From positions 1 through 64,000 of the forward strand of contig NZ_JAIQWW010000021.1 in NCBI RefSeq assembly GCF_020164455.1: a stretch of 64,000 bases of DNA, read 5' to 3'. Within the stretch, counting starts at the first letter, position 1, and each line of letters begins with the position of its first letter. Under the pieces are notes generated by a model that saw only the letters and a program-made list of their open reading frames with translations, was not told where the DNA came from and did not search any database. The translations under genes and the position numbers were made by a program. Shown piece after piece: positions 43,933 through 51,775 of this stretch. This DNA comes from Phyllobacterium chamaecytisi (lineage in GTDB: Bacteria > Pseudomonadota > Alphaproteobacteria > Rhizobiales > Rhizobiaceae).

Positions 43933-45813
43933 CTAAATGGCCGGGACTTTCATTTGGGCGCCGATCGGCAGCTTCATTACCTTCATGTCCGGATTGGCTT
44001 CGGCGAGCTTCTTCCATTCGTTACCTTTGCCGTAGACCTCTTCGGCAATATCCCAGAAATTGTCCCCGCGCTTGATCGTATAGGAATCAGGATGGTGGTT
44101 GGCTGCTGAAGCAGCAGCCGCTGTTTCAGCAGGCTTGGTGACTTCTGGAGTCTTTGGAACCGTTGCGGGTTCCGAAGATTTGGCTTCAGCGGAAGCGCCG
44201 GGAGCCAGAACGGAAATGCGACCGTCCGTGTATGGCTTGTACGGTGTATGCTTTGCCAGATAATCGGCGAGAACCAACTCGAGTCCGGGACCGTAGTCAT
44301 AGGCGTTGACGGCGTTCGTCGAGAAGATCTTGTAGCCGTCGCCGCCAGCACGCATGTAATTGTTGGAGACCACGCCATAGGTGGCCTCGACGTCGATCGG
44401 CCGCCAGTTTTCACCCTGCTTCACCTGAACATCGGATATGCGGCTGCCCACCGGTTTCGATACGTCGAAGGCATATTTCAACCCTGCAACCTGCGGGAAG
44501 CGCCCGGCGCCCTGATCGATCTGGCTCACGCCATTTTCCAGCGCCGCGACGACATCGGAACCGCGCAGCTGGAAGGTCGCGAGTGTGTTCTGGAACGGCA
44601 GTACCGTCAGCACTTCGCCCATGGTGACGTCGCCCGCATCGATGGAAGCGCGCAGACCGCCGCCATTGATGATGGCGATGGTGACGCCCTGTCCCCTGAC
44701 GCGGTCCAGCATGGCATCGGCCACAGCGTCGCCCATGCTGCACTCCTTGAAGCGGCAAACCTCACGCGCCGCTTCGATGACGCCGGTGGATTCGCCTACT
44801 TTGCGTGACTTCAGTTCTTCGAGAGGCTTGGCAAGTTCCTTGACGCGGGCAACAAAGGCCGGGTCCGGTGTGACGGAGGAATCGAGCAGGATCGGCGCGC
44901 CCTCGCTCTTCGTCACATTGCCATCATCGTCGAAGGTCACTTTGAGTTCGCCGAGGTATTTCGAATAGGATTTCGCCTGGACGATAGATACATCGCGGCC
45001 GGAAGGATTTTTGACAAGTGTCGGGTAGGGGCCAAGCGCTTCCGGATCCGTGTTGGACAACAGGGTATGGCTGTGGCCGCCGACGATCACATCGATGCCG
45101 TCGACCTTGGCTGCGATTTCCTTGTCCTTCAGATAGCCATCATGGTTGAGCGCGATGATCTTGTTGACGCCTTCGGCCTTCAGTGTCTCAACGAGCTTTT
45201 TCAACGTCTCGACTTCGTCGGCAAATTTGACATCGGGCCCCGGGCTGGAGATTTCTGCCGTGTCGGTGGTGAGGGCGGAGATGATGCCGATCTTCTGGCC
45301 GCCGATTTCCTTGATGATATAGGGCTTGAATTTGCCGGCGATGGGCGAATCCGGCGCAGCTTCGGTGTTACTGGAAATGACCGGGAATTTCACCTTGTCG
45401 AGGAACTTGGCCAGCGTGACCGGCGTATCGTCGAACTCGTGATTGCCGAGTGCCATGACATCGAAGCCGATGCCGTTCATAAACTCGGCCGTGTCATCAC
45501 CCTTGTAGGTCGTATAGAACAGCGAACCCTGGAACTCGTCGCCCGCATCGAGCACGATGACATTGCCGCCATCCTTGGACAGGGCGGCGCGACGCTCATC
45601 GATCTTGGCCCTGACGCGGGCAATGCCGCCGAAGCACTCGTTCTTGCTCTCTTCTTCGGCCGAGCAGGTGGAATCATATTTGTTGATCGACTCGATGCGC
45701 GAATGCTGATCGTTGATGTGCAGGATATTCAGCGTGTAATCCGCCATCGCCACGCCCGCTGTCATGCCAAGGGCTGAGGTGGCTAGCAGAATTGTGGATA
45801 TTATTCTTGGCAT
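43933..45813 (-). CDS. Periplasmic 5'-nucleotidase/metallophosphatase with C-terminal LysM domain
   Basis: A 626-residue UshA/CpdB-type enzyme. A signal peptide (MPRIISTILLATSALGMTAG, cleavage near AMA-D) is followed by the metallophosphatase domain (LHINDQHSRIE, VLDAGDEFQGS, ALGNHEFDD, GGHSHTLL) and the substrate domain (GDAVADAML, INGGGLRASIDAG, NNYMRAGGDGY). After an Ala/Pro-rich linker a LysM domain ends the protein (SYTIKRGDNFWDIAEEVYGK...). It should hydrolyse nucleotides and bind peptidoglycan. Start at 45813 has GGAG upstream; the frame is open to 45864. Confidence 0.9.
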   Translation of the reverse strand: MPRIISTILLATSALGMTAGVAMADYTLNILHINDQHSRIESINKYDSTCSAEEESKNECFGGIARVRAKIDERRAALSKDGGNVIVLDAGDEFQGSLFYTTYKGDDTAEFMNGIGFDVMALGNHEFDDTPVTLAKFLDKVKFPVISSNTEAAPDSPIAGKFKPYIIKEIGGQKIGIISALTTDTAEISSPGPDVKFADEVETLKKLVETLKAEGVNKIIALNHDGYLKDKEIAAKVDGIDVIVGGHSHTLLSNTDPEALGPYPTLVKNPSGRDVSIVQAKSYSKYLGELKVTFDDDGNVTKSEGAPILLDSSVTPDPAFVARVKELAKPLEELKSRKVGESTGVIEAAREVCRFKECSMGDAVADAMLDRVRGQGVTIAIINGGGLRASIDAGDVTMGEVLTVLPFQNTLATFQLRGSDVVAALENGVSQIDQGAGRFPQVAGLKYAFDVSKPVGSRISDVQVKQGENWRPIDVEATYGVVSNNYMRAGGDGYKIFSTNAVNAYDYGPGLELVLADYLAKHTPYKPYTDGRISVLAPGASAEAKSSEPATVPKTPEVTKPAETAAAASAANHHPDSYTIKRGDNFWDIAEEVYGKGNEWKKLAEANPDMKVMKLPIGAQMKVPAI

Positions 45814-45973
45814 GGAGAGCTCCGTCGTTTTGAGCGTGATGCTGTCATGGCTACTTGGCGCCATTGTGACAAGGCAATGGGTTCATCACTTCACGGAGTG
45901 CTGCCTTCCGAGTCAAGCCTAAGGCTGTCGAAGAAGGAGGCACTCGACATGTGGAGACTGCGACTGCCTGGAT

Positions 45974-46363
45974 TTAACCCACTTGCGGGGAGCGGCGCGT
46001 CAGCGAGAATTGCTGGCCCGATGACGACGTGCAATTCAGCTGGGCGGCGTTGACAAGGGCGCAATTGACCTTGGACTGGGTTCCACGGGCGAGCGAACGC
46101 AGGTTGATCTCGATCAGGTTTGCAGAGGCGAAACGATAATTGCCCTCGGCCAGCTTTTCCTTGGTATCGTTGGCGCGCGTTTCGAACGCCCCGTTATTGA
46201 AATTGGAGAAAGCAACCCCCGACGTGTCGAACCATTGACCCTGCACGGCGTCAGTTGGACGCGTCGTCTGCGCAGGACCACCCTCCTGAACGCCGCCGCT
46301 CATGCAGCCGGAGAGGATCAGGGCCAGTGTTGCTGTGCCGGTGGCAACCGAAAAGCGTTTCAT
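45974..46363 (-). CDS. omp10: Omp10-like outer-membrane lipoprotein
   Basis: A 129-residue lipoprotein resembling Brucella Omp10. The signal peptide ends in the lipobox LSGC (Cys20); the mature protein has the family blocks FNNGAFETRANDTKEKLAEG, IEINLRSLARG and VNCALVNAAQLNCTSSSGQQ with two Cys. In Brucella this small lipoprotein is surface exposed and affects virulence. It is divergent from the small membrane-protein genes. Name given from recalled Brucella sequence. Confidence 0.88.
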   Translation of the reverse strand: MKRFSVATGTATLALILSGCMSGGVQEGGPAQTTRPTDAVQGQWFDTSGVAFSNFNNGAFETRANDTKEKLAEGNYRFASANLIEINLRSLARGTQSKVNCALVNAAQLNCTSSSGQQFSLTRRSPQVG

Positions 46364-46498
46364 CCAGACAATCTCCCAATGGATCTCGTTCTTTAAATGC
46401 CGTGAAAATCAAGCAAAAACAAGACCTAAGTTTAATTGTAAATTCGAAGGATCGGTGGTTTTTCGTGATTGCGGGTGGCGAGATACGCGGGGGCCAGT

Positions 46499-46824
46499 AT
46501 GAATGATGAGTTCAATGACCATGAACTGGTCGAGCAACTGCGGAAAATGTCGGAAGAGCGGATCAAGGACGAGATTAGTCTGGAAAAGATGCACGCCAAC
46601 GAACTGGCCAAATATAAAGCAGCCGCTGCCGATCGTATGTCCACTGCAGCAATCGCCGTCGGTTTTTTGGTCCAAGTGCCGCGATCGTCCTCAACCCGGA
46701 TATAATGATAAAGATCGACATTGGTCGCAGCCTATTGCTGGTGTTTGCCACGTGCATTTGGTTCGTGCTATTTTCGGCACTGCATAATTTGGGCAGATTG
46801 ATATTGAGGAAGGAGTTGGAGTAA
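46499..46824 (+). CDS. Small membrane protein with internal -1 frameshift site
   Basis: The zero frame gives 68 residues (stop at 46705) and breaks off in the middle of a hydrophobic segment. At 46663-46669 the sequence T TTT TTG is a canonical slippery heptamer; moving to the -1 frame continues the segment as FFGPSAAIVLNP, adds a second helix (SLLLVFATCIWFVLFSALHN) and stops at 46824 after 108 residues. The -1 stop overlaps the start of the next gene (TAATG). The N-terminus is charged and helical (EQLRKMSEERIKDEISLEKM). The -1 frame is therefore the real gene; it is either programmed frameshifting, a recent mutation or a sequence error in the T run. Function unknown. Confidence 0.65.
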
Positions 46825-46994
46825 TGCTGACCTACGCCATTTTCTCCTTTGTCATATGCTTGACTGTCGGCGTAGGATCATGGGCTTACAGTGAGTGGGA
46901 TTATAAAAGATCATTGCCACGCCGTGCCAAATTGAAGCTCATGCAGGCGGAACTGGAAAAACGGCGTACCGCACGTCCTACGCCCGCTGAATAA
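46824..46994 (+). CDS. Small single-pass membrane protein (56 residues)
   Basis: A 56-residue frame with AAGGAG upstream and a start overlapping the previous stop. One hydrophobic helix (YAIFSFVICLTVGVGSWAY, residues 4-22) is followed by a basic, helical tail (LPRRAKLKLMQAELEKRR). It is translationally coupled to the frameshifted gene, and together they look like a small membrane-protein operon. No family recognised. Confidence 0.65.
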   Translation: MLTYAIFSFVICLTVGVGSWAYSEWDYKRSLPRRAKLKLMQAELEKRRTARPTPAE

Positions 46995-47022
46995 CTTCCA
47001 AACATTGTTCTGTTTTCGGCCG

Positions 47023-47050
47023 AAGTCCCTCCCGCAAGAAGGAGGGACTT
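47023..47050. terminator. Hairpin between convergent genes
   Basis: A ten-base-pair stem (AAGTCCCTCC with GGAGGGACTT) and eight-base loop sits between the small membrane gene and the homospermidine synthase gene. It has no T run on either strand. Confidence 0.45.
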
Positions 47051-47057
47051 GATCAAC

Positions 47058-48503
47058 TTACCGCACCAGGATGTTGCGGAACTGCCAGGGGTCCTCAAGA
47101 TCGAGGTTTTCCTTGAACAGGCCCGGCCGGTTCTCCAGGGGAGTCCAGTCTGTGTAGTGACCCTTGAGCGGACCGAGATAGGGTGTCTGGACTTGAAGGC
47201 AGCGGCGGAAATCCATCTCGTCGGTTTCGACGATACCGGCGTCGGGATTTTCCAACGCCCAGACCATGCCGGCCATGACCGCAGACGAGACCTGGAGACC
47301 TGTCGCGTTCTGATAGGGAGCAAGCTTGCGTGCTTCCTCGATCGTCAGCTGCGAACCATACCAGTAGGCATTCTTGTCGTGGCCATAGAGCAGCACGCCT
47401 AGTTCATCGGCACCGTCGACGATCTCGGATTCGTCGAGCACGTGCTGGATCGCCTGCGGTTGACCGGCTGCGCCGAACATTTCGTCGAGCGATAGTGTCG
47501 CGACATTGGCAGGGTGGTAGGCGTAGTGGCATGTGGGCCGGTAGGCGGCCTTGCCCTTCTTGTCCAACACCGTGAAGAAATCCGCGATCGAGATCGCCTC
47601 ATTGTGCGTGACCAGCAGGCCAAATTGTGCGCCTTCTGTCGGGCACCAGGTGCGGATGCGGGTATCGGCGCCGGGCTGTTCAAGGAAGATCGCGGCCTTG
47701 CTGCCTTTCTTCTGCTTGCGGGCATTCTTCGGCATCCACTTTTCGTGAGTGCCCCAGCCAAGCTCGGCCGGTTGCAGGCCTTCGGAGATAAAGCCTTCGA
47801 CCGACCACGTGTTCCAGAAGGCACCGAAAGGCTTCGGCTCGCCTGCGCGCTGCGTATCGCGCTCGGCAATATGGATACCCTTGACGCCGACCTTGTCCAT
47901 CAGGCGGGCCCAGCTCTCGCGATCCGTGCGGGCGGGCTCGTTGTGGTCGACGTTCAGGTCTCTGGCAAGGTCAAGCACAGCCTGCTTGACAAACCACGAG
48001 ACCATGCCCGGATTGGCGCCGCAGCACGAAACCGCAGTCGGACCACCGGGCTTCTTCTTCTTTTCTGCGAGCAGCGTCTGGCGCAGCGCATAATTGGTGC
48101 GGTCGGCATTGTCGAGGTCGTTTGCATAATAGAAGCCCGGCCAAGGCTCTATAACCGTATCGATATAGAGCGCGCCGACTTTGCGGCACTGGCGCAGAAT
48201 ATCAACCGACGATGTATCGACAGAAAGATTGACGCAGAAGCCTTGTCCGCCGCCTTCGGTGAGAAGCGGCTTGAGCAGCGTCTTGTAATTTTCTTTTGTG
48301 ACGGCTTCCTGAATGAAGCGTATGCCGCGCTCGTCGAGCAGTTTCTTGTTGGCATCGCTGGGATCGACAACGATCAGGCGGGATTTATCGTATTTGAAGT
48401 GGCGTTCGATGAGGGGCAGGGTACCCCGTCCGATGGACCCGAAACCAATCATCACGATCGGACCGGTAATTTCTCCATGTACAGGCCATTGAGCCTTCGC
48501 CAT
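47058..48503 (-). CDS. hss: Homospermidine synthase
   Basis: A 481-residue NAD-dependent enzyme that builds sym-homospermidine from two putrescine units, the typical long polyamine of rhizobia. The Rossmann motif IGFGSIGRGTLPL (about residues 17-29), the segment VSCCGANPGMVSWFVK, and the C-terminal LLYGHDKNAYWYGSQ fit the bacterial Hss group. The ATG at 48503 follows AGGAGC. The length agrees with the family (about 480). The gene appears monocistronic. Confidence 0.93.
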   Translation of the reverse strand: MAKAQWPVHGEITGPIVMIGFGSIGRGTLPLIERHFKYDKSRLIVVDPSDANKKLLDERGIRFIQEAVTKENYKTLLKPLLTEGGGQGFCVNLSVDTSSVDILRQCRKVGALYIDTVIEPWPGFYYANDLDNADRTNYALRQTLLAEKKKKPGGPTAVSCCGANPGMVSWFVKQAVLDLARDLNVDHNEPARTDRESWARLMDKVGVKGIHIAERDTQRAGEPKPFGAFWNTWSVEGFISEGLQPAELGWGTHEKWMPKNARKQKKGSKAAIFLEQPGADTRIRTWCPTEGAQFGLLVTHNEAISIADFFTVLDKKGKAAYRPTCHYAYHPANVATLSLDEMFGAAGQPQAIQHVLDESEIVDGADELGVLLYGHDKNAYWYGSQLTIEEARKLAPYQNATGLQVSSAVMAGMVWALENPDAGIVETDEMDFRRCLQVQTPYLGPLKGHYTDWTPLENRPGLFKENLDLEDPWQFRNILVR

Positions 48504-48655
48504 TTTTTTGTTGCTCCTAATTTTGATCTCCATCAATGAGGGCGGCGGACTAAATACCCGCCTCAAAGAAACCATAGAGCATAGACGTGACAAAGAGCAA
48601 ACAACCAGTTGCTCTTTTATGGTGAAATTCCGAACTACTGTTAATTAAAACGCGG

Positions 48656-49558
48656 CTATAGGCGTTTCAGCGCGTCGATAAGCCGGTCGCGGATTGTCAT
48701 AATACCTTTGTAGTGCAATTGCGCAGGATTTAGCGCTTCGAGCTGGCGCGCAAAAGCTTCCGCTAAATTACGGCATTCGGGGTGTTTCTTAAGGGCACTT
48801 ATAGGATCGAGATAAATGCGGATAGTGAAAAGAATATCGCCCGATACGGGCAGTTTGCGCAGCGTCTGCCGCTCGACGCGAACATAGCTTTGGGCTGCAA
48901 TATCCTCGTCGGCGTAGCGCGCGCCCTTCTGGTGGCTGGCGAGCGGATGATAGAGATTGCCGTCGGGCTGCAGCGACCAGTTCATCCGCTGAACCGAGCG
49001 ATCCGGACGCAGATTATCGAACATGCGGGTGATCAGCCCGGCATTGCGGGTGCCTGCGCCAAAATCGGGTACGGGGGCATGGATATCTTCCATCGAGCGG
49101 CCGAACTTTTCCAGAAGCGTCCAGGAGGACGGAAACGATAGCGAGGCGGCGGCGAGATGCCAGCCGCGTGTCTCGTCCTTGCGCATCAACACAAGGTCTT
49201 CCTGAACAAGGCTGGCGGCGCGATGCAGGCGGGGGATATCCGTTTCGCCGAGCGATACGGGTTCGTTCCAACCCGCAATTTTGATGTTCCCGCCGTCGCT
49301 GTAATAGACTTCAGGATAGTGCTCGACGAGATGGGTGCCGAGGAGTTCCAGCACTTCCTGCTGGGCAGCTTCTGTTCCGGACTCCTCGACTAAAATCCTG
49401 TCGCCGTAGAGCGCAAAAAGCCGTTTTTTCTCAGAGAGATAGGCGAGAAGATTGTCATCGATCTCGATCCAGTCTTTCAGATCGAGCTGCTGCAACCCTA
49501 TGGTGAAGGGTTGCACCGAGCCATCATAGGGCGTGTGCACGGGAGCTGGGGTCGTCAT
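48656..49558 (-). CDS. DUF3445 (haem-dependent oxidative N-demethylase-like) protein
   Basis: A 300-residue protein of the DUF3445 family, whose studied members are haem-containing oxidative N-demethylases or are linked with them. Family blocks are FTIGLQQLDLKDWIEIDDN, LHRAASLVQEDLVLMRKD, FPSSWTLLEKFGRSMEDIHA and WSLQPDGNLYHPL. The start overlaps the stop of pepF (TAATG), so the pair is coupled. The function here is inferred from the family only. Confidence 0.8.
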   Translation of the reverse strand: MTTPAPVHTPYDGSVQPFTIGLQQLDLKDWIEIDDNLLAYLSEKKRLFALYGDRILVEESGTEAAQQEVLELLGTHLVEHYPEVYYSDGGNIKIAGWNEPVSLGETDIPRLHRAASLVQEDLVLMRKDETRGWHLAAASLSFPSSWTLLEKFGRSMEDIHAPVPDFGAGTRNAGLITRMFDNLRPDRSVQRMNWSLQPDGNLYHPLASHQKGARYADEDIAAQSYVRVERQTLRKLPVSGDILFTIRIYLDPISALKKHPECRNLAEAFARQLEALNPAQLHYKGIMTIRDRLIDALKRL

Positions 49559-51435
49559 TATGCGGCGTCCATCGCCTCCAGCTCGTCAATGATCCCCTCG
49601 ATAACGGAAAGGCCCTTTTGCCAGAAGGCGGGGTCCGTCGCATCGAGGCCGAAAGGCGCAAGCAATTCGGAATGATGCTTGGTGCCGCCGGCTTTCAGCA
49701 TGTCGAAGTATTTCTCCTGGAATCCAGCTTCGGCGTTTTGATAGACCGCGTAGAGCGAGTTCACCAGGCAATCGCCGAAGGCATAGGCGTAGACATAGAA
49801 GGGCGAGTGGATGAAATGCGGGATATAGGTCCAGAAGGTCTCGTATCCCGCACCGAAATGCACCGCCGGTCCGAGGCTTTCCTTCTGCACATCCAGCCAT
49901 ATCTCGCCGATACGGTCCGAGGTTAGTTCGCCGTTGTTGCGCTCGGCGTGAACCCGGCGCTCGAACTGGTAGAATGCGATCTGCCGTACGACCGTGTTGA
50001 TCATGTCTTCGGCCTTTTGCGCCAGCATGGCCTTGCGTTCGCGCTTGTCGCGGGTCTTTTCAAGCAGCGAGCGGAAAGTGAGCATTTCGCCGAAGACGGA
50101 AGCAGTTTCGGCGAGAGTCAGTGGCGTTGAAGCCATGAGTGCGCCCTGATCGCCGGCAAGCACCTGATGCACGCCGTGGCCAAGTTCGTGCGCGAGGGTC
50201 ATCACATCGCGCGGCTTGCCCATGTAGTTCAGGAGCACATAGGGATGCACCGAGGGAACCGTCGGATGGGCGAAGGCGCCGGGCGATTTGCCAGGGCGGG
50301 TCGGCGCATCGATCCAGTTTTTGTCGAAGAAAGCCTTGGCGATTTCGGCCATTTCCGGCGCAAAGCCACTATAGGCGGAAAGCACGGTTTCGCGCGCGTC
50401 CGTCCATGAAATGATCGCCTGCGGCGTTTCCGGCAACGGAGCATTGCGGTCCCAATTGTTCAGGTATTCAAGGCCGAGCCATTTGGCCTTGAGCGCATAA
50501 TATCGATGCGACAGGCGCGGATAGGCGGCCTGCACGGCTTCGGAGAGTGCGTCGACCACCTCACGCTCGACCCGGTTGGCCAAGTGGCGGCTGTCGGCGA
50601 TGTCCTCAAAGCCACGCCAGCGATCGGAGATTTCCTTGTCCTTGGCCAGCGTATTGGTGATCAGCGTGAAAACACGGAGGTTTTCCTTGAAGGTCTTGGC
50701 CAGTGCTTCAAAACCGGCTTTGCGCAGGGAGGCATCTGCATCCTGCAAGAGGTTCAAGGTCGGTTCGAGCGGCAATTCCTCGCCATTCACTTCAAAGCGC
50801 AGCGCCGTCATGGTTTCGTCGAACAGGCGGTTCCAGGCGCCGCGCCCGGTAATCGACTTTTCGTGGAAAAGCTGCTCGATCTTGTCGTCGAGCTGGTAGG
50901 GCTTGTCCTTGCGCAGGTCTACCAGCCATGGGCGATAGTGGGCGATGGCCGGGTTTTCAGCCATGGCTTTTTCAATGATCGCATCATCGATGCGGTTGAG
51001 TTCGAGGCTGTAGAAGATCAAATGCGTGCTCGCATCGGTCATCTTCTGCTGGATATCGCCGTAAAGCTTAGCGCGCTTCGGATCGGACGTATCGCCGGCA
51101 TAGACCAGCCCGGCGAAGGAGACAATCTTGCCGATAAGTTCTTCCAGGGCTTCGAATTCCTGGATCGATTGGGCAAACTCTCCGCCTTTCGGTTTGGCCG
51201 CCTCGGCGGCGAGTCTACCCTTCCAGCGGTTCTCGAATTCGACGGCGAGTTCGTCAGCCTTTTTGAGATCGGCCTTGAGCTCGCTGCTTTCCGTGGATGG
51301 GTAGAGATCGGCAAGGTTCCATTCAGGCAGCAGACCAAGTGATGCCTGATCAGCTTTCACGGCAGCAGTGCTGCCCGATTTGGAGGGAGCCGTGACCACG
51401 GTATCAAGCGAGTATTTATTGATTTTTGAACACAT
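49558..51435 (-). CDS. pepF: Oligoendopeptidase F (M3 family)
   Basis: A 625-residue zinc metallopeptidase that cuts oligopeptides in the cytoplasm. The zinc motif HELGHGVHQ lies near residue 415 with its Glu, and the third ligand Glu lies about 25 residues later in LAETASVFGEML. N-terminal and C-terminal helical domains match the M3B family length. The start ATG at 51435 has a weak ribosome site. Its stop overlaps the DUF3445 start. Confidence 0.93.
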   Translation of the reverse strand: MCSKINKYSLDTVVTAPSKSGSTAAVKADQASLGLLPEWNLADLYPSTESSELKADLKKADELAVEFENRWKGRLAAEAAKPKGGEFAQSIQEFEALEELIGKIVSFAGLVYAGDTSDPKRAKLYGDIQQKMTDASTHLIFYSLELNRIDDAIIEKAMAENPAIAHYRPWLVDLRKDKPYQLDDKIEQLFHEKSITGRGAWNRLFDETMTALRFEVNGEELPLEPTLNLLQDADASLRKAGFEALAKTFKENLRVFTLITNTLAKDKEISDRWRGFEDIADSRHLANRVEREVVDALSEAVQAAYPRLSHRYYALKAKWLGLEYLNNWDRNAPLPETPQAIISWTDARETVLSAYSGFAPEMAEIAKAFFDKNWIDAPTRPGKSPGAFAHPTVPSVHPYVLLNYMGKPRDVMTLAHELGHGVHQVLAGDQGALMASTPLTLAETASVFGEMLTFRSLLEKTRDKRERKAMLAQKAEDMINTVVRQIAFYQFERRVHAERNNGELTSDRIGEIWLDVQKESLGPAVHFGAGYETFWTYIPHFIHSPFYVYAYAFGDCLVNSLYAVYQNAEAGFQEKYFDMLKAGGTKHHSELLAPFGLDATDPAFWQKGLSVIEGIIDELEAMDAA

Positions 51436-51775
51436 TTTGGCACCAGAATATTGAAGTTTGGAGGGCGAATCAGAGGCCCTCGATAAAGGAGCTAAACCTT
51501 AAGAGTCGGTTGGCAATTGATCCAGTTCCGTCTTGCTTGTCCCACTTTGTAGCAACTTTTAGACTTTTGAGGGGTGGATTCATTTGAAAAAAAGCCTTAA
51601 TCCTGCTGTTAACAACCCGTTGACCATGTCACAAAACACTGGATTCGATATGCGTTTTCGCCATGCTCTCAACGTATTTGTTGTTCAGTAAAGCGACCAT
51701 TAACCATTAAATCGGACAATCCAGCTATTCGGGGGTTGGAAAAGACGGTCAAGGTTGGGGACGAAATTGTCAAAC
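51436..51775. other. Divergent promoter region between pepF and the DUF882 gene
   Basis: 340 bases without a gene. It is AT-rich for this genome and contains TTAACCATTAA (51700-51710), a half-site resembling CtrA boxes, but not in the full TTAA-N7-TTAA spacing. No repeat found. Confidence 0.4.

Noticed and set aside
47514-48539. 341-codon plus-strand frame opposite homospermidine synthase
   Set aside because: Antisense shadow; the minus strand is a full-length Hss with its own ribosome site.
51597-51710. CtrA-like boxes upstream of the DUF882 gene
   Set aside because: TTAA elements are present, but spacing is eight or three bases instead of the seven in TTAA-N7-TTAA; too weak to call in an AT-rich region.
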